Assembly: GCA_009617715.1 (NCBI GenBank)
Contig: VTFK01000125.1
Span: 372,001 to 436,000, forward strand
Origin: Plectrocnemia conspersa
Lineage: Eukaryota > Arthropoda > Insecta > Trichoptera > Polycentropodidae
Length of the DNA: 64,000 bases
Reading direction: 5' to 3'
Shown here: positions 1 through 11,999 of the stretch, in pieces
Numbering within the stretch: position 1 is the first letter of the stretch
Layout of the letters: every line of letters starts with the position of its first letter
Made by a program: the position numbers and the translations under genes
The notes under the pieces: generated by a model
Seen by the model: only the letters and a program-made list of their open reading frames with translations
Databases searched by the model: none
What the model was told of the DNA's origin: nothing

Positions 1-470
1 GTAGTGTTAGTATAAAGCAAGGATTGAAAGTATAAGTAGGAAGAATCAGTATTTTTTGGAGAAACGGATCACTAAATAAATCTCTCACATAAAGAGATTA
101 TAAATTAGCATGCATTTTTTATCCCCTCTAAGGATATCTCAAATGTAGCTGTTGATTTTTTATTTCCAGTTACAACCATGTAAACACAATCAACAACTAC
201 TGTCATATTATTAATTATAAACGATTTATATATGTATGTATGTCACTATGGACAACTATTTAAATTATTAGTCACAATATTCATCCATGGGATTAGGAAA
301 ATCTAGGAGAACCTAATCTGTGATGTTCGATCGGAATTATAATTATATAATAAGCATTAAATCCGATCTCTCAAACATGATACAATTTTAAAAAACACTG
401 TGCAAGGAATGAAAATTATCACAATAATATTTAATTCCATATTACGGCTGGACTACTTTCCTTCGTCCTA
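1..470. other. AT-rich stretch, no gene seen
   Basis: Both strands carry only short frames with biased composition. No splice-flanked exon, domain or element terminus was recognised here. Confidence 0.5.
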
Positions 471-474
471 GAAA

Positions 475-1266
475 GTAGCAAATGTAATAATGATACCAAA
501 AGCAGGAAAACCACTCGATAAAACAACGTCATATAGACTGATAAGGCTTTTATCTGTGTTGTCAAAAATATTCGAAAAACTGTTACTTCAATTATATAAA
601 CTCGATAATTGAAGAGAAAAGTATTATTCCAGATCACTAATTTGGATTCAAAAATCAGATGAGATTATAGAGCAAGTCAATAGGATTAAAAAAAATCAGC
701 AATGATTTTAAGTCATTTATCAGTCAGGCTTTTGACTAAGCTGCTCTATAAGATAAAAGTAAACCTGTCGAATAAAATTTACAAAATATTAGAATCCTGC
801 ATAAGAGATAGATACTTTCGCGTGAAAGCCAACTCGGAGTGCACAGAGCTGAAAGAAATCAAATCCGTGCCACAGGGAAGTACCTAATATATACAGCTGA
901 TCTCCTAAAGATAGGTTCAGCAACAATAGCGACATTTGCGGACGATACAGCTGTGATCGCTTCTCATCATGACCCATTGAAAGCGTCAGAAAAACTCCAG
1001 ATACCTTCAGAGAAAACTTGGACAATGGAAGCAAACACGACATGTTGACATTGAATAAAAATACCTGCCCAAATGTTTCGTTAAATGGTCAAATATTACA
1101 ACAAAAAGAAGAGGTAAAATACCTGGGAGTATATCTGGACAGAAGACTCACATGGCGGAAACATATCTTTACTAAAAAGAAACAACTTGGAATTCAAATT
1201 CGAAAAATATACTGGATGATTGGAAGAAAATCGCAGATGACACTGGAATACAATTTACTAATGTAG
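475..1266 (+). pseudogene. Decayed non-LTR retrotransposon reverse transcriptase (jockey/R1-like)
   Basis: Successive short frames match the reverse transcriptase of jockey-type non-LTR retrotransposons, which copies element RNA into DNA at the target site. In order I see IPKAGKP and LLSVLSKIFEKLL (about 490-590), a finger/palm piece ending in SVPQGS (about 700-885), the catalytic box FADDTAVIASHH (about 935-970) and the thumb motif EEVKYLGVYLDRRLTW (about 1111-1155). The frames are split by stops and shifts, so no protein is made. No endonuclease domain, 5' end or poly(A) tail was found. The clade (jockey, R1 or I) is uncertain; the RT assignment is firm. Confidence 0.85.
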
Positions 1267-1269
1267 AAG

Positions 1270-2560
1270 TCTAGTATGGATTCCAAAACAAGGTTCTACA
1301 AATGATAGTCGACGTATATATAACGATCTTAACATTGAATTCATAAAATACGTTCAAGGTTTTATAACCATAAGGGGTGTGATTTCGCAGCCAGAAAGGC
1401 TTAATATTACATGTATTGTAACAAACTATAGTGGGCGAGTATCGTTATTCTCCGAGCGGTGGTGGGGAAGTTGGCGAAGGGATGATGTCCAGTGGATGGT
1501 CCTCAGAGTAGTTGTGACAGCGAGTGTAATTGTATGGTAGAGTCGTCTCTGATCTCTCTTCAATGGAGACCAGTCTTAAGTATCAAGGATTGCAAAGCTC
1601 ACTGACGAATCACAACCATGCAGCGACCATCCAGTCAATTGTTTCACTCGTTTCTTCAAGCAACGAAATACATATACGCCTCCAGAAAGTGGACATCCTA
1701 CCGAGGTCGAATGGTGCAAGGGGAATATTGTGACTTTACGGTCATTTTTGTCTTTTGGTGTTATATTGTTTTCCGTGCCAGTTTCACAACAAAGAAATAT
1801 TCTTTTAATGCATCGGAGAATAATTGCGTGTTATTTATATGAAACCCTTTTTTCTAGACGTAACGAGGGCTTTTGTGTAGTCCCATCCTTTACATTCTAT
1901 TGTCTAGTTCATCCTTATTATTACGGATGACGATTCCTCACAGACGAAATAACGAACAAATACACGACACACAGAGACACTCTCCACCCAAACAAAATGA
2001 CAATGGGGGAGGAGATCCAGGGGGTCTGGACCCCTCTCTGTGGCGGCGCGCGGCCAAACATCCCACTCGTTAATTGCATCATGCATTTCAGTTAGCATTG
2101 AGTTGCGAACAAGTATTTTAACGTGTTTGGTTATGACGTACTTAATTTTGTTTACGTTGATCACGTTTACCTTTATTTAGTCTCACATGTATAATATATA
2201 TATATTTTTTAGTTAAACGTTTACTGAACAGGAAAAATTGAAATATATATATATAAATAAAAATCTGAGTTGTAATTCAAACAAAGTAATTCTTATGAGA
2301 TCATCGAAAACACGATATCCACATCAGTTAACAATCGTACTGATATAAACATCATTATGCATTTAATTACTGTCAGTATCATCTAATATCACATTCCATC
2401 GAGACTTTTGGATAGTTTTTTTATCACAAATTCAAGACAGATTTTTGGGACATAAACATATGCTTAAAAAATTTTTTTTTTGTATAATTATGATTTTTAA
2501 TTTAAAGAATTCGATACTCACGATAAACATTTTATTTCGCGTTCGAATTTGATTTGATTG
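1270..2560. other. No gene recognised; one GC-rich repeat scrap
   Basis: Short open frames around 1530-1930 have no recognisable domain. A GC-rich piece at about 2012-2050, holding the palindromic core GGGTCTGGACCCC followed by TGGCGG, also occurs at about 3537-3570 and is probably an element terminus. The rest is AT-rich with nothing seen. Confidence 0.4.
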
Positions 2561-2645
2561 GCCTATGTTGGCAGCACTGTAAATCAGACAGCTGTCAATA
2601 ATCACGCGTGTTCAAAATGTCAAATGATAATTTGCAACAATACAG

Positions 2646-2925
2646 TGTGAGGAAAATCCTCATGTGATTCACCAGAGAGCATTACATGCCCAAAAAGTGA
2701 CTGTTAGGTGCGCATTATGGTCAGGCAGCGTCATTGGGCGTTACTTTTTTTTTTTTTTAAAACGATGAAGCTCGGACTGTAACAGTCAGTGGTGAGCGCT
2801 ATAGGCGCATGATAACCGATTATTTTTGGCACGAAATGTGGTTTCAACAAGATGGCGCAACTTGATACACATCGGATTTTTTGCGTGAAAAGTTCTCAGG
2901 TCGCATTATTTCACGTTTTGGTGAC
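2646..2925 (+). pseudogene. Tc1/mariner-superfamily transposase fragment
   Basis: Reading from 2646 the frame gives ENPHVIHQRALHAQKVTV, then RCALWSGSVIGRYFF, VSGERYRRMITDYF and MWFQQDGAT, ending at FSGRIISRFGD. This is the catalytic DDE region of a widespread insect transposase of the Tc1/mariner superfamily, including the WFQQDGA block with a catalytic Asp. A poly(T) run (about 2745-2758) sits in the middle, a stop follows the QDGAT block, and about 20 residues usually found between the TDYF and MWFQ blocks are missing. It is a dead partial copy without N-terminal DNA-binding domain or visible terminal inverted repeats. Confidence 0.85.
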
Positions 2926-3420
2926 ATAATAATATAAAATGCACTGAAACACGTGTTTTAGATAATAACATTTGTGTAAGTTTTATGGCGTTGCATTATA
3001 TCGATTGCGACAGCGTTTATCAAATAACGGTCCGTGAATTGTTAGTATTTACTTACAAAATGACTCGATTTTGATTGCAACACGTTGTCCGACTAATATT
3101 AATTCTATTCACTAATATGTATATTTGAGATAAAAATATGAATAGCGTATTTTAATTTCATCCCTTGGCTTGATACGAATTAGACTTTCAAGAGGGGATG
3201 TTTCTGGCTTAATAGGAATTAAAACATACCTCGACAAAAAGCAAATTCAATATTTATATTTAACAGGAGATTGGTTGCAACCATCTAAAAGGGGTAACTT
3301 CTTTTAAGAAGTCCCCTTTTCATGTAAAATTTAAAGGGGACATTTCATTCAGTTTGAAGATCTGCTCATATGTAATCGAGAAAACAATGCCTACCTTATC
3401 TAGCATTTTTTTAATATTCT

Positions 3421-3470
3421 GTTGTAACCTAACAGGCGTAAGCCTAATGCGTTACAACGGGATAAATCTC
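3421..3470. repeat. Fragment of a short inverted-repeat family
   Basis: About 50 bases beginning GTTGTAAC and containing ACAGGCGTAA and ACGGGATAAATCT closely match 63795-63845 near the other end of the window. There the sequence forms one arm of an inverted repeat. This is therefore a solo arm of a small MITE-like family. Confidence 0.6.
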
Positions 3471-3524
3471 GGGATCAATGAAACATAATGAATATAATAC
3501 TTAAGTATTCGAACATTGGAAGAG

Positions 3525-3575
3525 TGGCGTAGCGAAGGGGGGGGGGTCTGGACCCCCCCTTTGGCGGCATTTTAT
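3525..3575 (+). repeat. hAT MITE terminus fragment (AGTGGCGTAGC type)
   Basis: The sequence AGTGGCGTAGCGAAGG followed by a G run and GGGTCTGGACCCC resembles the terminus shared by the hAT MITEs at 12989, 39435 and 47032. No matching second end or target-site duplication was found nearby. Confidence 0.5.
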
Positions 3576-4907
3576 GTTAATTAAATAAAAATTACAAAAA
3601 TCATCTTGCCTTTTTTCTCAGATTTTACATATATTAATTTATTTAACCCTATAGTGCAAAAAATCAATATTATTTAATAAAAAAAAAAATTAATTTTATA
3701 AAATATGCATAACAAAATGCTGTGCGAATTACTGATCAGTGAGGGCGTCAAAAGGAAAATGCTTTATTTATTATTACATACTTTTTGATCAGGGATGTCA
3801 TTTCAGCTTTTTCGAATCATCCGGATTAATATCAGCTGCGACTGAATTAATTCAGCAAAATTGATGGAACATTTTAAATACCTAATTCTATCAAAATTAT
3901 TGTATATATAATAATTTGGAACGATTTGATACACATAAAAATCGGGTTTGTTTTGGGCGAATTTGCATATAAATAAAATAAGTAGAAATGAATTAACAAC
4001 GAATACAAAAATGAGTCACGAACTTTACAAAAACTCTCGACGCACACCTGTTTTTGAGATAAGCGTTAAACGATAATAAAGAGTGGGCCTTTCTAACATT
4101 TTGATTTGTTTAACGAACGAATTCTGCGAATTTCGGTCATGGTAGATACGTCCAATAAACATTCTATTCACAAATCTCGCATGTCGAAACAAAAAATATA
4201 TAATAAATTATTATGTGTAATAAAATTTAAAATCACTTTGCAGCTGGGGCCGATTTTTATAAATAAAAAATTGTGTCTGATTGTGTCGAGCTCACGACCT
4301 CTGGGTTAACAGTCAATACCATACAAAAACTTAAAATATATTAAATTAGATTACATTTTTCTTATATTTACCATCAATATTTTAATATATTTACTTTACT
4401 ATTTAATTAAAAAATGTAATTCACAATCGGCTCTCAAAAAATATTTAAATCATAATGTTACTCAATTTCCCCAAGAGCTTGATAACCCCTTGTCTGTAAG
4501 ATATGCATTATAAAATGTTTCCAATAAAAATGTAAGTTATCATGTTCAATAACATTATATCCGTGTCCCAATTATGAAATAGTAACTAAACTTTGTTTTC
4601 AAGGTTGGATCCAAAGGAAATGATAATCATCTTGAACGATACAATTAAGTAGATAATACATATTAGTAAATATATAATGTCCACCTATCTAAGCCCAAAA
4701 ATCCCTGACCCATTCTGATCATCATAGGCAGCAGTATATTACTGCTTCTGTTAAACAAATCCAATAGTTCGAGTTTATAAAAAAAAGGTTTTTAGGTTAC
4801 TTAATATTTAAATGAAATAGCATAAAACATAAATTTTACTGGCTACTTAGAAAACAGACCAGTGGAAGACTTTTATCTGATATTGATAAAAATTGAGAGA
4901 CACTTAG

Positions 4908-5095
4908 AGTTAGAGGTTTCTCCTGCAACCGTTTCACGACAACTGGATGTCAATGGAAAAGTGAAAATATGGACAAATGGGTACCGCACGAACTGAGCCA
5001 AGAAGCAGCAGGGAATCATTCGTGAAGAGAATCATTACCTGTGACAGAAAAAATGCTGGTGGTATTCGTAAGGAATTATTCATCTATTATAGCAG
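4908..5095 (+). pseudogene. mariner transposase fragment
   Basis: One frame reads VSPATVSRQLDVNGKV and, after a shift, the next reads MDKWVPHELSQE. Both are landmark blocks at the junction between the second helix-turn-helix and the start of the catalytic domain in mariner transposases (usual form VS..TV.R.L..IGKV and WVPHEL). Weaker similarity continues for about 100 bases. Stops and frameshifts make it a relic. Confidence 0.75.
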
Positions 5096-5099
5096 AAGA

Positions 5100-5578
5100 A
5101 TATTGAAGATAAATTTAATTCATGCATAGAAAATTAGCCGATATATTGCTACATAAAAATTCGAGACTTCATACTGTTTCAAATTAAAACGAGTTAGAAT
5201 TGAAAATGTTGCCCCATTCTCAATATTATCTTAACCTTACAATTTATCACATTTTTAAAAGTTTATACATTACTTTGATATGCGAAATTCAACAGTGATA
5301 TTATAAAAGCCATTTATGACTTCATAGCTAAAAATAAATGTTTTTATAAACAAGGGATTCGTTCATTGTTAAACCGTTGGCTATTTTAAGTTATATGAAA
5401 CAAACACACTTTATATGAAACAAAATAACTTTAACCTTTAAGGCAATTTTGCAATACACCTGTTTTTTTTTAATTGCCATAACTTTAAAATTAGCCGTGT
5501 TTAACAAAAGGTGTAGTGTACTTATTATATATTTTTTAATGTATGTGTATTATCGGTATCATTTCAATGCATCTAATT
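5100..5578. other. No gene recognised
   Basis: AT-rich sequence between mariner debris and a hAT MITE. No exon, terminus or notable fold was seen. Confidence 0.4.
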
Positions 5579-5693
5579 CAGTGGCGGACCGCCCCGGGCG
5601 GCACTTACATGGTGGTGGCATTTTCGCGATGGAAGGACCATTTGTGTAATGTGCTTCTTAATTAAATGAGCTAAAAATATACATTTACGAATA
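5579..5693 (+). mobile_element. Truncated hAT MITE (CAGTGGCG family)
   Basis: It starts CAGTGGCGGACCGCCCC and follows the body of the intact MITE at 47032-47303: the GGCATTTTCGCGATGG block, then degenerate TGTGCTTCTTAA and the CACGAATA-like block. The copy is cut off at the insertion point of the separate hAT MITE at 5702-5998, suggesting a younger element landed in an older one. Confidence 0.65.
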
Positions 5694-5701
5694 GCTTAGA
5701 G

Positions 5702-5998
5702 CAGCCTTTTTGTGTCCTAGAACGCATTTTACAATATCGGTAGGGCGGCGGGCACCACCTGACTCGTCAAAGATTCCTTTTTTTGCCACTTACAGGAGAT
5801 ATAATCGGAAAAAAAGTCGGCGATCTCGGCCGATTTCAGTTGTAGCTTCGATTCGGACAACTTCGAGAGAGTGTAGTAGAGGCTTAACAAATAATTAAAA
5901 ATAATTTAAATTTTTAATTAGTGTTTGTGAAAAAAAATCTATTGCGGTCGAAGAGTGGCGGGCGCACACAAAAGCGGGCACGGGGTTGGGAACCCCTG
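5702..5998. mobile_element. hAT-type MITE with 8-bp target duplication
   Basis: The element begins CAGCCTTTTTGTG and ends in AACCCCTG, that is CAGGGGTTCCCAACC on the other strand, a typical hAT terminus. It is flanked by perfect 8-bp duplications GCTTAGAG at 5694-5701 and 5999-6006, the size hAT transposases make. At 297 bp it has no transposase. The two ends match only weakly beyond the CAG. An internal open frame (5710-5898) is not thought to be a gene. Confidence 0.8.
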
Positions 5999-6006
5999 GC
6001 TTAGAG

Positions 6007-6865
6007 CTATGATTAATATGTAGCAATAAAGAACAGTTTCACAAATGCCGATTTTATGACTCGGCCGGTTTGCAACAGATCGAATGCATTTAAACAATTT
6101 TAAATAATTTTCATAGAGAGTAAAATTTGAATTTATAATTTTCCACTGTATGTATGTCATTTATAAACATCGCGAAGAACAGAGGGCTCAGGTTGGTCCT
6201 ATGAGGAACTCCCGAAAGGGTAAAATATTCTTTCGACAATCGACCGCCATAGGTATTCTTTATGTATAATTTATCACATTTTTATGCATTTAAAAATATC
6301 AAGAAATGATGACGTCTTGAGAAGCGTATCAAAAATACGTTTCAGAGAAGCAGCCAGACACTTGAGGGACTCCCGAAAGGTTAGTAATAATTGTAAGCAG
6401 AAATCTCTATTATAGAAATGGTTACTTTCTATTAGGATTGGCTCAGATACCGCGCTTTTACCCATTAAAATTATAGTAGACAATCTCAACAAAGACGTAA
6501 TTTAATATAAGTCCACTTAAACTGGTATGTCATATTTTAAGCGTGTCAAGTGCATTTTCCGGTGCTAAGGAATTCATATTTTAATTGTTTTAAGTGTACT
6601 TATTTTTAGTAACAAATTAAATGGTCAGAATTTAAATTAGCTTTGGGGCAAAATAAAATCAAATCTCGGTCAGAATTTTATTCAACCTGGTCATAATTAT
6701 ATACAGCTGTGGCTAATTGAAAGTTTAATAGACAATATTTCACGAATTCTATTATTAAAATGTATTCTTTACTTAAAACTTATTCTACTGTATTTTTTAT
6801 GATCAAGTGCATCTGTGGTAATAATTTACAACATATTTTAAATTGCTAAGCCTCCTCAGTTGCAC
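6007..6865. other. No gene recognised
   Basis: Contains short frames without domains, a repeated ACTCCCGAAAGG word (about 6209 and 6368), and copies of a GGTCAGAATTT word (about 6620-6690) that recurs near 7500 and 23300. Otherwise nothing is seen. Confidence 0.4.
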
Positions 6866-6869
6866 GTTA

Positions 6870-7195
6870 GCCTCGGTTATGTAAAGACAAACCCAAAATC
6901 ATGGAGAGATTTAAACAAATGTTGATCACGGTAAAATCTAAAATAATAGCATATCTCGAATAAAAAATTTCAATTCTAGAGATAGCGCGAAGAATGTGCT
7001 TTAGTGGTTCTGCTATTCGAAAATTTATTTTAAAATATCGCGAAACATGAATTCTAGAGAGGGTGCAAGGGGGTGGTCGGAAGCGTATGACGTCTGCTCG
7101 AGAAGACCGCAGAATAAAGGATGCCATAAAAAAATATCGATTCAAAACTGCTGCTGAAATACAAACAGAATTGAAATCTACTTCACGTCATGAAT
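6870..7195 (+). pseudogene. Tc1-like transposase N-terminus, decayed
   Basis: A potential ATG at 6901 starts MERFKQMLITVKSKIIAYLE. After a stop the next pieces read ILEIARRMCFSGSAIRKF and then GRKRMTSAREDRRIKDAI followed by FKTAAEIQTEL. These are the paired helix-turn-helix domain and the GRPRxTT-like AT-hook block of Tc1 transposases, which bind the element's inverted repeats. The DDE catalytic domain does not follow and stops interrupt the frame. Confidence 0.75.
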
Positions 7196-7199
7196 AACT

Positions 7200-8900
7200 T
7201 TTATGAATCTATTTAATTTTGTGCAGAACGCGAAGGTATTCTAGTGACGAAAGAAACAGGAATAACGACAGAACGGCAGCGGAGAGCACGCTTGGGTTGT
7301 TGTGTTAACATATGACAAGGTTGCGAGCCAAACCAAACAAGTTGGCCCTAAGACACATTGATAGTGACAATGAACTGCCAACATGCGAATGACAGATCGG
7401 CCAGTTGTACCAATCTTCAACGTTACACCAATAACAACACTATCGCCAACTGAAAAAAATGATTTTGACCATCTGTCAAAATATTTTTTAACATTTAATA
7501 TAAATTTTGACCTTTTAATATAATTTCTGACCCATGTAATATAAATTCTGACCACAATCGTATTAAAATTCTGATTCGAAAAATATGAGAACTTAATTTT
7601 TTCAACCCGACTAGAGTCAAAATCTGTAAAATATCGTACGACGAAATAGAGTATTTCACTCTTGCAAATACAAGGAATCAATATATTCCATTATTCATAC
7701 GACAAATTTCGGCAATGTTGTATATATAGTTGTAAATATGTTTTAGCTGCTTTTTATCGGTAGATTCACATTTTTAAGGTCAAGTTTATTGAACTTGAAA
7801 ATTTAAGGTTTTGTATCAGTGTTAGTAATATTTTTCTATAACAAATTATGTACGATTTATTTAATGTAGAAATCGCAGTTATTACGAAAATGTGTATCAT
7901 CTCCGACATTTACCGGCCCATATTTGGATATGTAAATATGAATCGGTTCATTATTGATCTGATTTTGATATCTAGACATGGGTCAGGGAGACAAATTTAT
8001 GGATTGTATTAATCAAAGGTTGTGTATTGGTATTACATTCTAGGGGTAAAAACATTTTCAACATTGGGGAGGGGCCCATTGATATAATGCTAATAATAGT
8101 ATACGACTCACGCACACATACACACATCGAGGGTTGGTTTTGTTGGATTCGTGTATGTGTATGTCTCGAGTATCACATGCATTTAACCATCCAACTACAC
8201 ACAAAGAATGCGCGCGCATTCTGTCAAGTCAAACGACCCTGAGTTAATTGAAAAGACTGGGAACGCTTGTAATAATGAAGATAGGAAAACTTACGATTCG
8301 TCGGCCAATATGGCGTCGAACATCGTAGAAAATCTGATATGGACTCGGTTTAAACGCGTACAAAAATATTCACACATATATAGCCTTATACGTATACATA
8401 TTGTAATATTTTTTGTGGTTGTAAAAACAAAATCGGCTACAGCCGAGACGTGCGCAGAACCGCGCCGACGCGCGCTAACTGACGGGAAATCAACATAACC
8501 ATCTCGCAAGATAAGACCGCACGACAGCCAATGAATCGACAGTACAAAATAACTGGCAATATCAATATAAAAAATATCTATTTAACGAACAATAATAATG
8601 CGTAGTATGGTTAGTTACACAGCTGTTGCATAGTGTTTTATTCTATTATAAATTGTAAGCAAACGGCAACCATTTGCTGAATAGGCAACATTTTTTTTAA
8701 ATTCGTAAGTTTTAATAATATAATAAGCAATACCGAGTAGTATTTTTTTATTACAAAATATTTTTTATAATAATCTCCTGTGTACAAATTATTATAAATA
8801 TTTTACCTTAAATTTAAATGTTAGTAAAAGAAAAAAACTGTTTATCCTCTTCTAAATATATCTGAATTTTAATAACATGTTATTTTTAAACCGGCTTGCA
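7200..8900. other. No gene recognised
   Basis: The longest frame (7241-7681, minus, 146 residues) has no domain and runs through a short direct-repeat array. GC-richer patches near 8100-8260 and 8430-8530 have no recognisable exon. Around 8905-8960 a TAAATTATGTCACAC word resembles the terminus of the repeat fragments at 9905 and 13540. Confidence 0.4.
7485..7580. repeat. Short direct repeats, about 20-bp unit
   Basis: Three to four degenerate units of the form TTAATATAAATTCTGACC follow one another. On the other strand they read GGTCAGAATTTATATTA. The same word recurs in dispersed form at 6620-6690 and 23295-23375. Confidence 0.5.
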
Positions 8901-9904
8901 TAAATTATGTCACACTACGCCAGATCCCCCGTTCCCACAAAATCAAAATGATTTTGATTTACAAAGTCAACAATATCATTGGTAATATAAGATATGTATT
9001 TGGGTAAAAGTAATAATAATAAAATATATATTCGATATTCATAAGCATATATTGCAAATAAATCACACGATGACACATTGGAGCTTAGTGAATTATATAG
9101 TATATTTACTTTCTAGCAGTTTTGAGATCGCTAGAACCCAAATATTTTTTATCTAGCGTAGAACTAGACCATGCTATGCCTTGTTGTCATAGTTAATGCA
9201 TGTACACAAACGCATTTCCTACTCAGACCCGACGACATCAAGCACGTGTGGCTTCTCAAACGTACGCAATAAAACACAATATTTTTTTACATGTTTTTCT
9301 TTACAAATAATAGTATTAAAATATAAATGATAAAAAACATATGTATCTATAAAAATTAAACATAAATTATCTAAAATAAAATGTAGGGGCAAAATAAATA
9401 CATATATATGTAAATATATATGTATTTATTTTGGTTTATTATGTCAAAAAACTTGGCGACATTCTGGTAACACTGGCGTGACATGACTGTCATGAGTGTA
9501 CAGGTAAAAAATAAATCGTTTTGTTTTAGACATTGAGCTAAAGGAATAGATGTGAAAAAATTGTCTGTGATAATATTTCTCTTGACTTTTGTTATAAAAG
9601 TACGGCATTTTCTTGATCCCGATAGCCATCAGAATACTTTTACGATTTTCTGATTTTAAAGTTTTTGGAATCAGTTTAGATAAACTTATCATATTTATAA
9701 AACTCTAAACCGGGACAGCTAAAAATAAGGTAATTTTGAAAATTTTGTGAAACCGGACCGATGGTATGGAATGTATGGAAAGCCTAACATTAGTAAGCAA
9801 GTGAAAGTTCCCTCTACACATAAATTATTGTATGCGATAGATCTTATTTGCATTTTCTAATTTACATTCTCTTTGACACATAGGTTCGCAGTATTCTTGA
9901 ATTG
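8900..9904. other. No gene recognised
   Basis: AT-rich with a TA-rich microsatellite-like patch near 9400-9425. The minus-strand frame 9444-9692 has no recognisable domain. Confidence 0.4.
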
Positions 9905-10030
9905 GTATTTATTGAGTGACGTCCGGGGTCGGGTTGACCGTCACGATTTTGCTACTTTTGAAATAGATGCAAAGTAGTCTCCCCCCCTTAAACATTTGAC
10001 ATAATTTATGGAAGCCGCCCTATGTTTTAT
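9905..10030 (-). repeat. Insect dispersed-repeat fragment (TTCCATAAATTATGT type)
   Basis: Read on the minus strand it gives TTCCATAAATTATGTCAAAT, then TTTAAGGGGGGGAGAC and a GTAGCAAAATCGTGACGG block. The same start occurs at 13545 (TTCCATAAATTATGTAACAT then TTTAGGGGGACGG). Repeats of this form are common in insect genomes. Ends were not resolved. Confidence 0.5.
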
Positions 10031-10429
10031 TTTTAAGGAATTCAAATAATTCACTATATTGATTTTTACCATCGTGACGCATTGGGGTATCCTGTTATGT
10101 AACGATGCTCAAATTTAATTTAAATTAATAAATAAATATCTTGACTCATTATTTAAATTATATTTTGCTAGTTGGTCAATGTATTTTTCATATAGATAAT
10201 TTGTAATTTATAACTTAATTATTAAATCAAAATTATTTTCCAATATCACCTTTTCGAATTTATCAAAGCAATAGTTTTATTTCCAATTTATTATTAATAT
10301 CACTAAAACAAAGCGTTTTTACTTACCTTTAAATGAAAATTCAAGAATTATTAAATTTTATTTTAAGAAATAGTAAAAATCAATACTTGTTTTTTTTAGT
10401 TTTTTGCCATTTCTTCTTTTAGTCTAAAT

Positions 10430-10920
10430 TTGTAATTTTTATATCATTTATTTATTTTAATACTATAAAGCGTGAATTTAATGGCCAAAAATCTTTCGCT
10501 TTAGGCGATCGTTCGGGATTGACAGCTGTCTTTTCGTTGCTTTGTTTACAATGTTGACGATGAAATACTTATTTCCGTAACTAAGTGATAAATATTTAAT
10601 ATATTTTCTACTTTAAACCAAGTAGCCTTTTTCCAAAATTGAGGTCGATAAATCTAAAAGTTCTTAACCTAAGATGACCAGATCGCCAGATGCCCTTCTC
10701 AAAAAAAGTTGACCTCCTTTTGCCTTTCTTTGTCTTTTAACAAAAAAATTTTTGAGTTCCCGTAGCTAGTTCTCCTTTGTCCTCAAAATGGCGTGAACAA
10801 AATTTTTAAAAATTATCTTTTTTAGCTCTTCGCAGCAATTTGTCCTTTTCAAACAAAAATATCATTATTTTTTATTTATGTTTAGTGCTCTTTGATATTT
10901 TAAAAATCTAGTCATCTTAC
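10430..10920. repeat. Copy 1 of a ~0.5-0.6 kb duplicated repeat
   Basis: This block aligns with 13693-14295: a similar AT-rich start, then TTAATGGCCAAAAAT against TTAATGGTCGAAAAT, a GACAGCTGTC-like word, AAATACT(T/C)(A/G)TT, and finally the MITE at 10670-10919. The copies are diverged and differ by indels, so the duplication is old or the block is an interspersed repeat. Confidence 0.6.
10670..10919. mobile_element. Small TIR element, TAAGATGACCAGAT ends
   Basis: The left end TAAGATGACCAGAT is mirrored by ATCTAGTCATCTTA at the right end, a 14-bp imperfect terminal inverted repeat. A relative is present at about 14116-14289 with GTGACCAGA and TCTGGTCAC ends. No coding potential and no clear target duplication. 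Superfamily not assigned. Confidence 0.6.
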
Positions 10921-10924
10921 TTAA

Positions 10925-11465
10925 TCTACTTCTTTCATTTAAAGGATGTCTATACATATGTTATACTACAAGAAACAGCAAAAGAAAATATGAGATGTGA
11001 CATATTTCTCTTTGAGTATTTTATAGATTTTATTTTTAGGATTTATGGAGCATATCTTTTGTCCAACACAAAGTATATTCTACGTCATAGTGTTAGTCAG
11101 AGGAAACGATAGAATGATTGGATCAACAGTTAAATATTTATTGTTCTGTAAAATTTACTAAACTAGACCTACGAGGATAATTTTGTTGATAAATAGCCAT
11201 CTTTTTATGACGATCGGCACATATAGACCCAAATTTATTAACTAATGTCTTATGTTTAGTTTTGTTTTTCTCCGCTTAGTAAATTATTTGGTAATATATA
11301 TACGGTAAATCTAAATTTCATAGCTATAGACCTTAATATTAAATTAATTTGACTCAATTAAGATGGTAGGAGCATATTTTATTGCTCGAAAAATACTCTT
11401 ATACATATATTATAATAAAGAAATTAATGCATGTTATAAAATAATGATATTTAACGACTCCTACG
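10925..11465. other. No gene recognised
   Basis: AT-rich. The open frame from 11363 runs into the GC-rich terminus of the next element and is not a credible gene. Confidence 0.4.
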
Positions 11466-11467
11466 TG

Positions 11468-11990
11468 AGTGAACTCGACGCGAACGCGAAGCGGCTTCGC
11501 TATCCTACGTTATTTCAGCAGTGTTTTGCCACCAACCTGTTCATGATCCTGCTCTAACCCAGCCCATTCGACATAGTACATTGGTCATGGATGTGCAGAA
11601 CGGATTTTTATTGAAAAACTCATATATATATAAAATAATGAATAAATATCTACAACAAAGAAGTGAAACTAATAGTTTATATTTATAAAAGCATATTTAT
11701 GGAAAATATTCCAATTTGTTTAAAGAATTAAGGAGTCAACCCCTGCTATTCAAGGAGTATGCTCGAATGTTACAACATTGATTATATTAAATCGTTTGAA
11801 AATATTATATCAACTGTCTACGTCGCATGTGAAAATATCAATCCAACATCAAATATCTTCGCTTCGCGCCGCGCCACACCGCATCCTCGAGCGTTTGGTC
11901 ACGTAGGACACTTTAAGCGGTAGTGACTGGTTGTTTTTCTTTCGCTTTGCGTCGCGCCGTTTCGCATTCGCGTCGAGTTCGCTTTAAATT
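11468..11990. mobile_element. Unclassified element with ~27-bp GC-rich terminal inverted repeats
   Basis: The left end GTGAACTCGACGCGAACGCG (continuing AAGCGGC) is mirrored at the right end, which on the minus strand reads GCGAACTCGACGCGAATGCG (continuing AAACGGC). The interior holds further GCTTCGCTTCGCG-type words near the right end and an AT-rich core. No transposase is visible and I could not fix a target duplication, so the superfamily is open. Confidence 0.6.
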
Positions 11991-11999
11991 AGTTTCTTA

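Larger units (their letters stand above)
2950..4890. other. No gene recognised; scattered repeat scraps
   Basis: AT-rich. Two short repeat scraps are listed separately (3421-3470 and 3525-3575). The open frame at 4106-4309 has no recognisable domain and probably arises by chance. Confidence 0.4.

Noticed and set aside
2012..2060. GC-rich palindromic GGGTCTGGACCCC as a possible regulatory hairpin
   Set aside because: The same word at 3537-3570 is attached to an AGTGGCGTAGC-type MITE end, so it is most simply a transposon scrap.
7241..7681. 146-residue minus-strand open frame, the longest in its region
   Set aside because: It crosses a short direct-repeat array, shows no domain, and has no splice or conservation support.
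8027..8509. Overlapping open frames on both strands in a GC-richer patch
   Set aside because: Frames overlap on opposite strands with no family signature. GC content alone explains their length.
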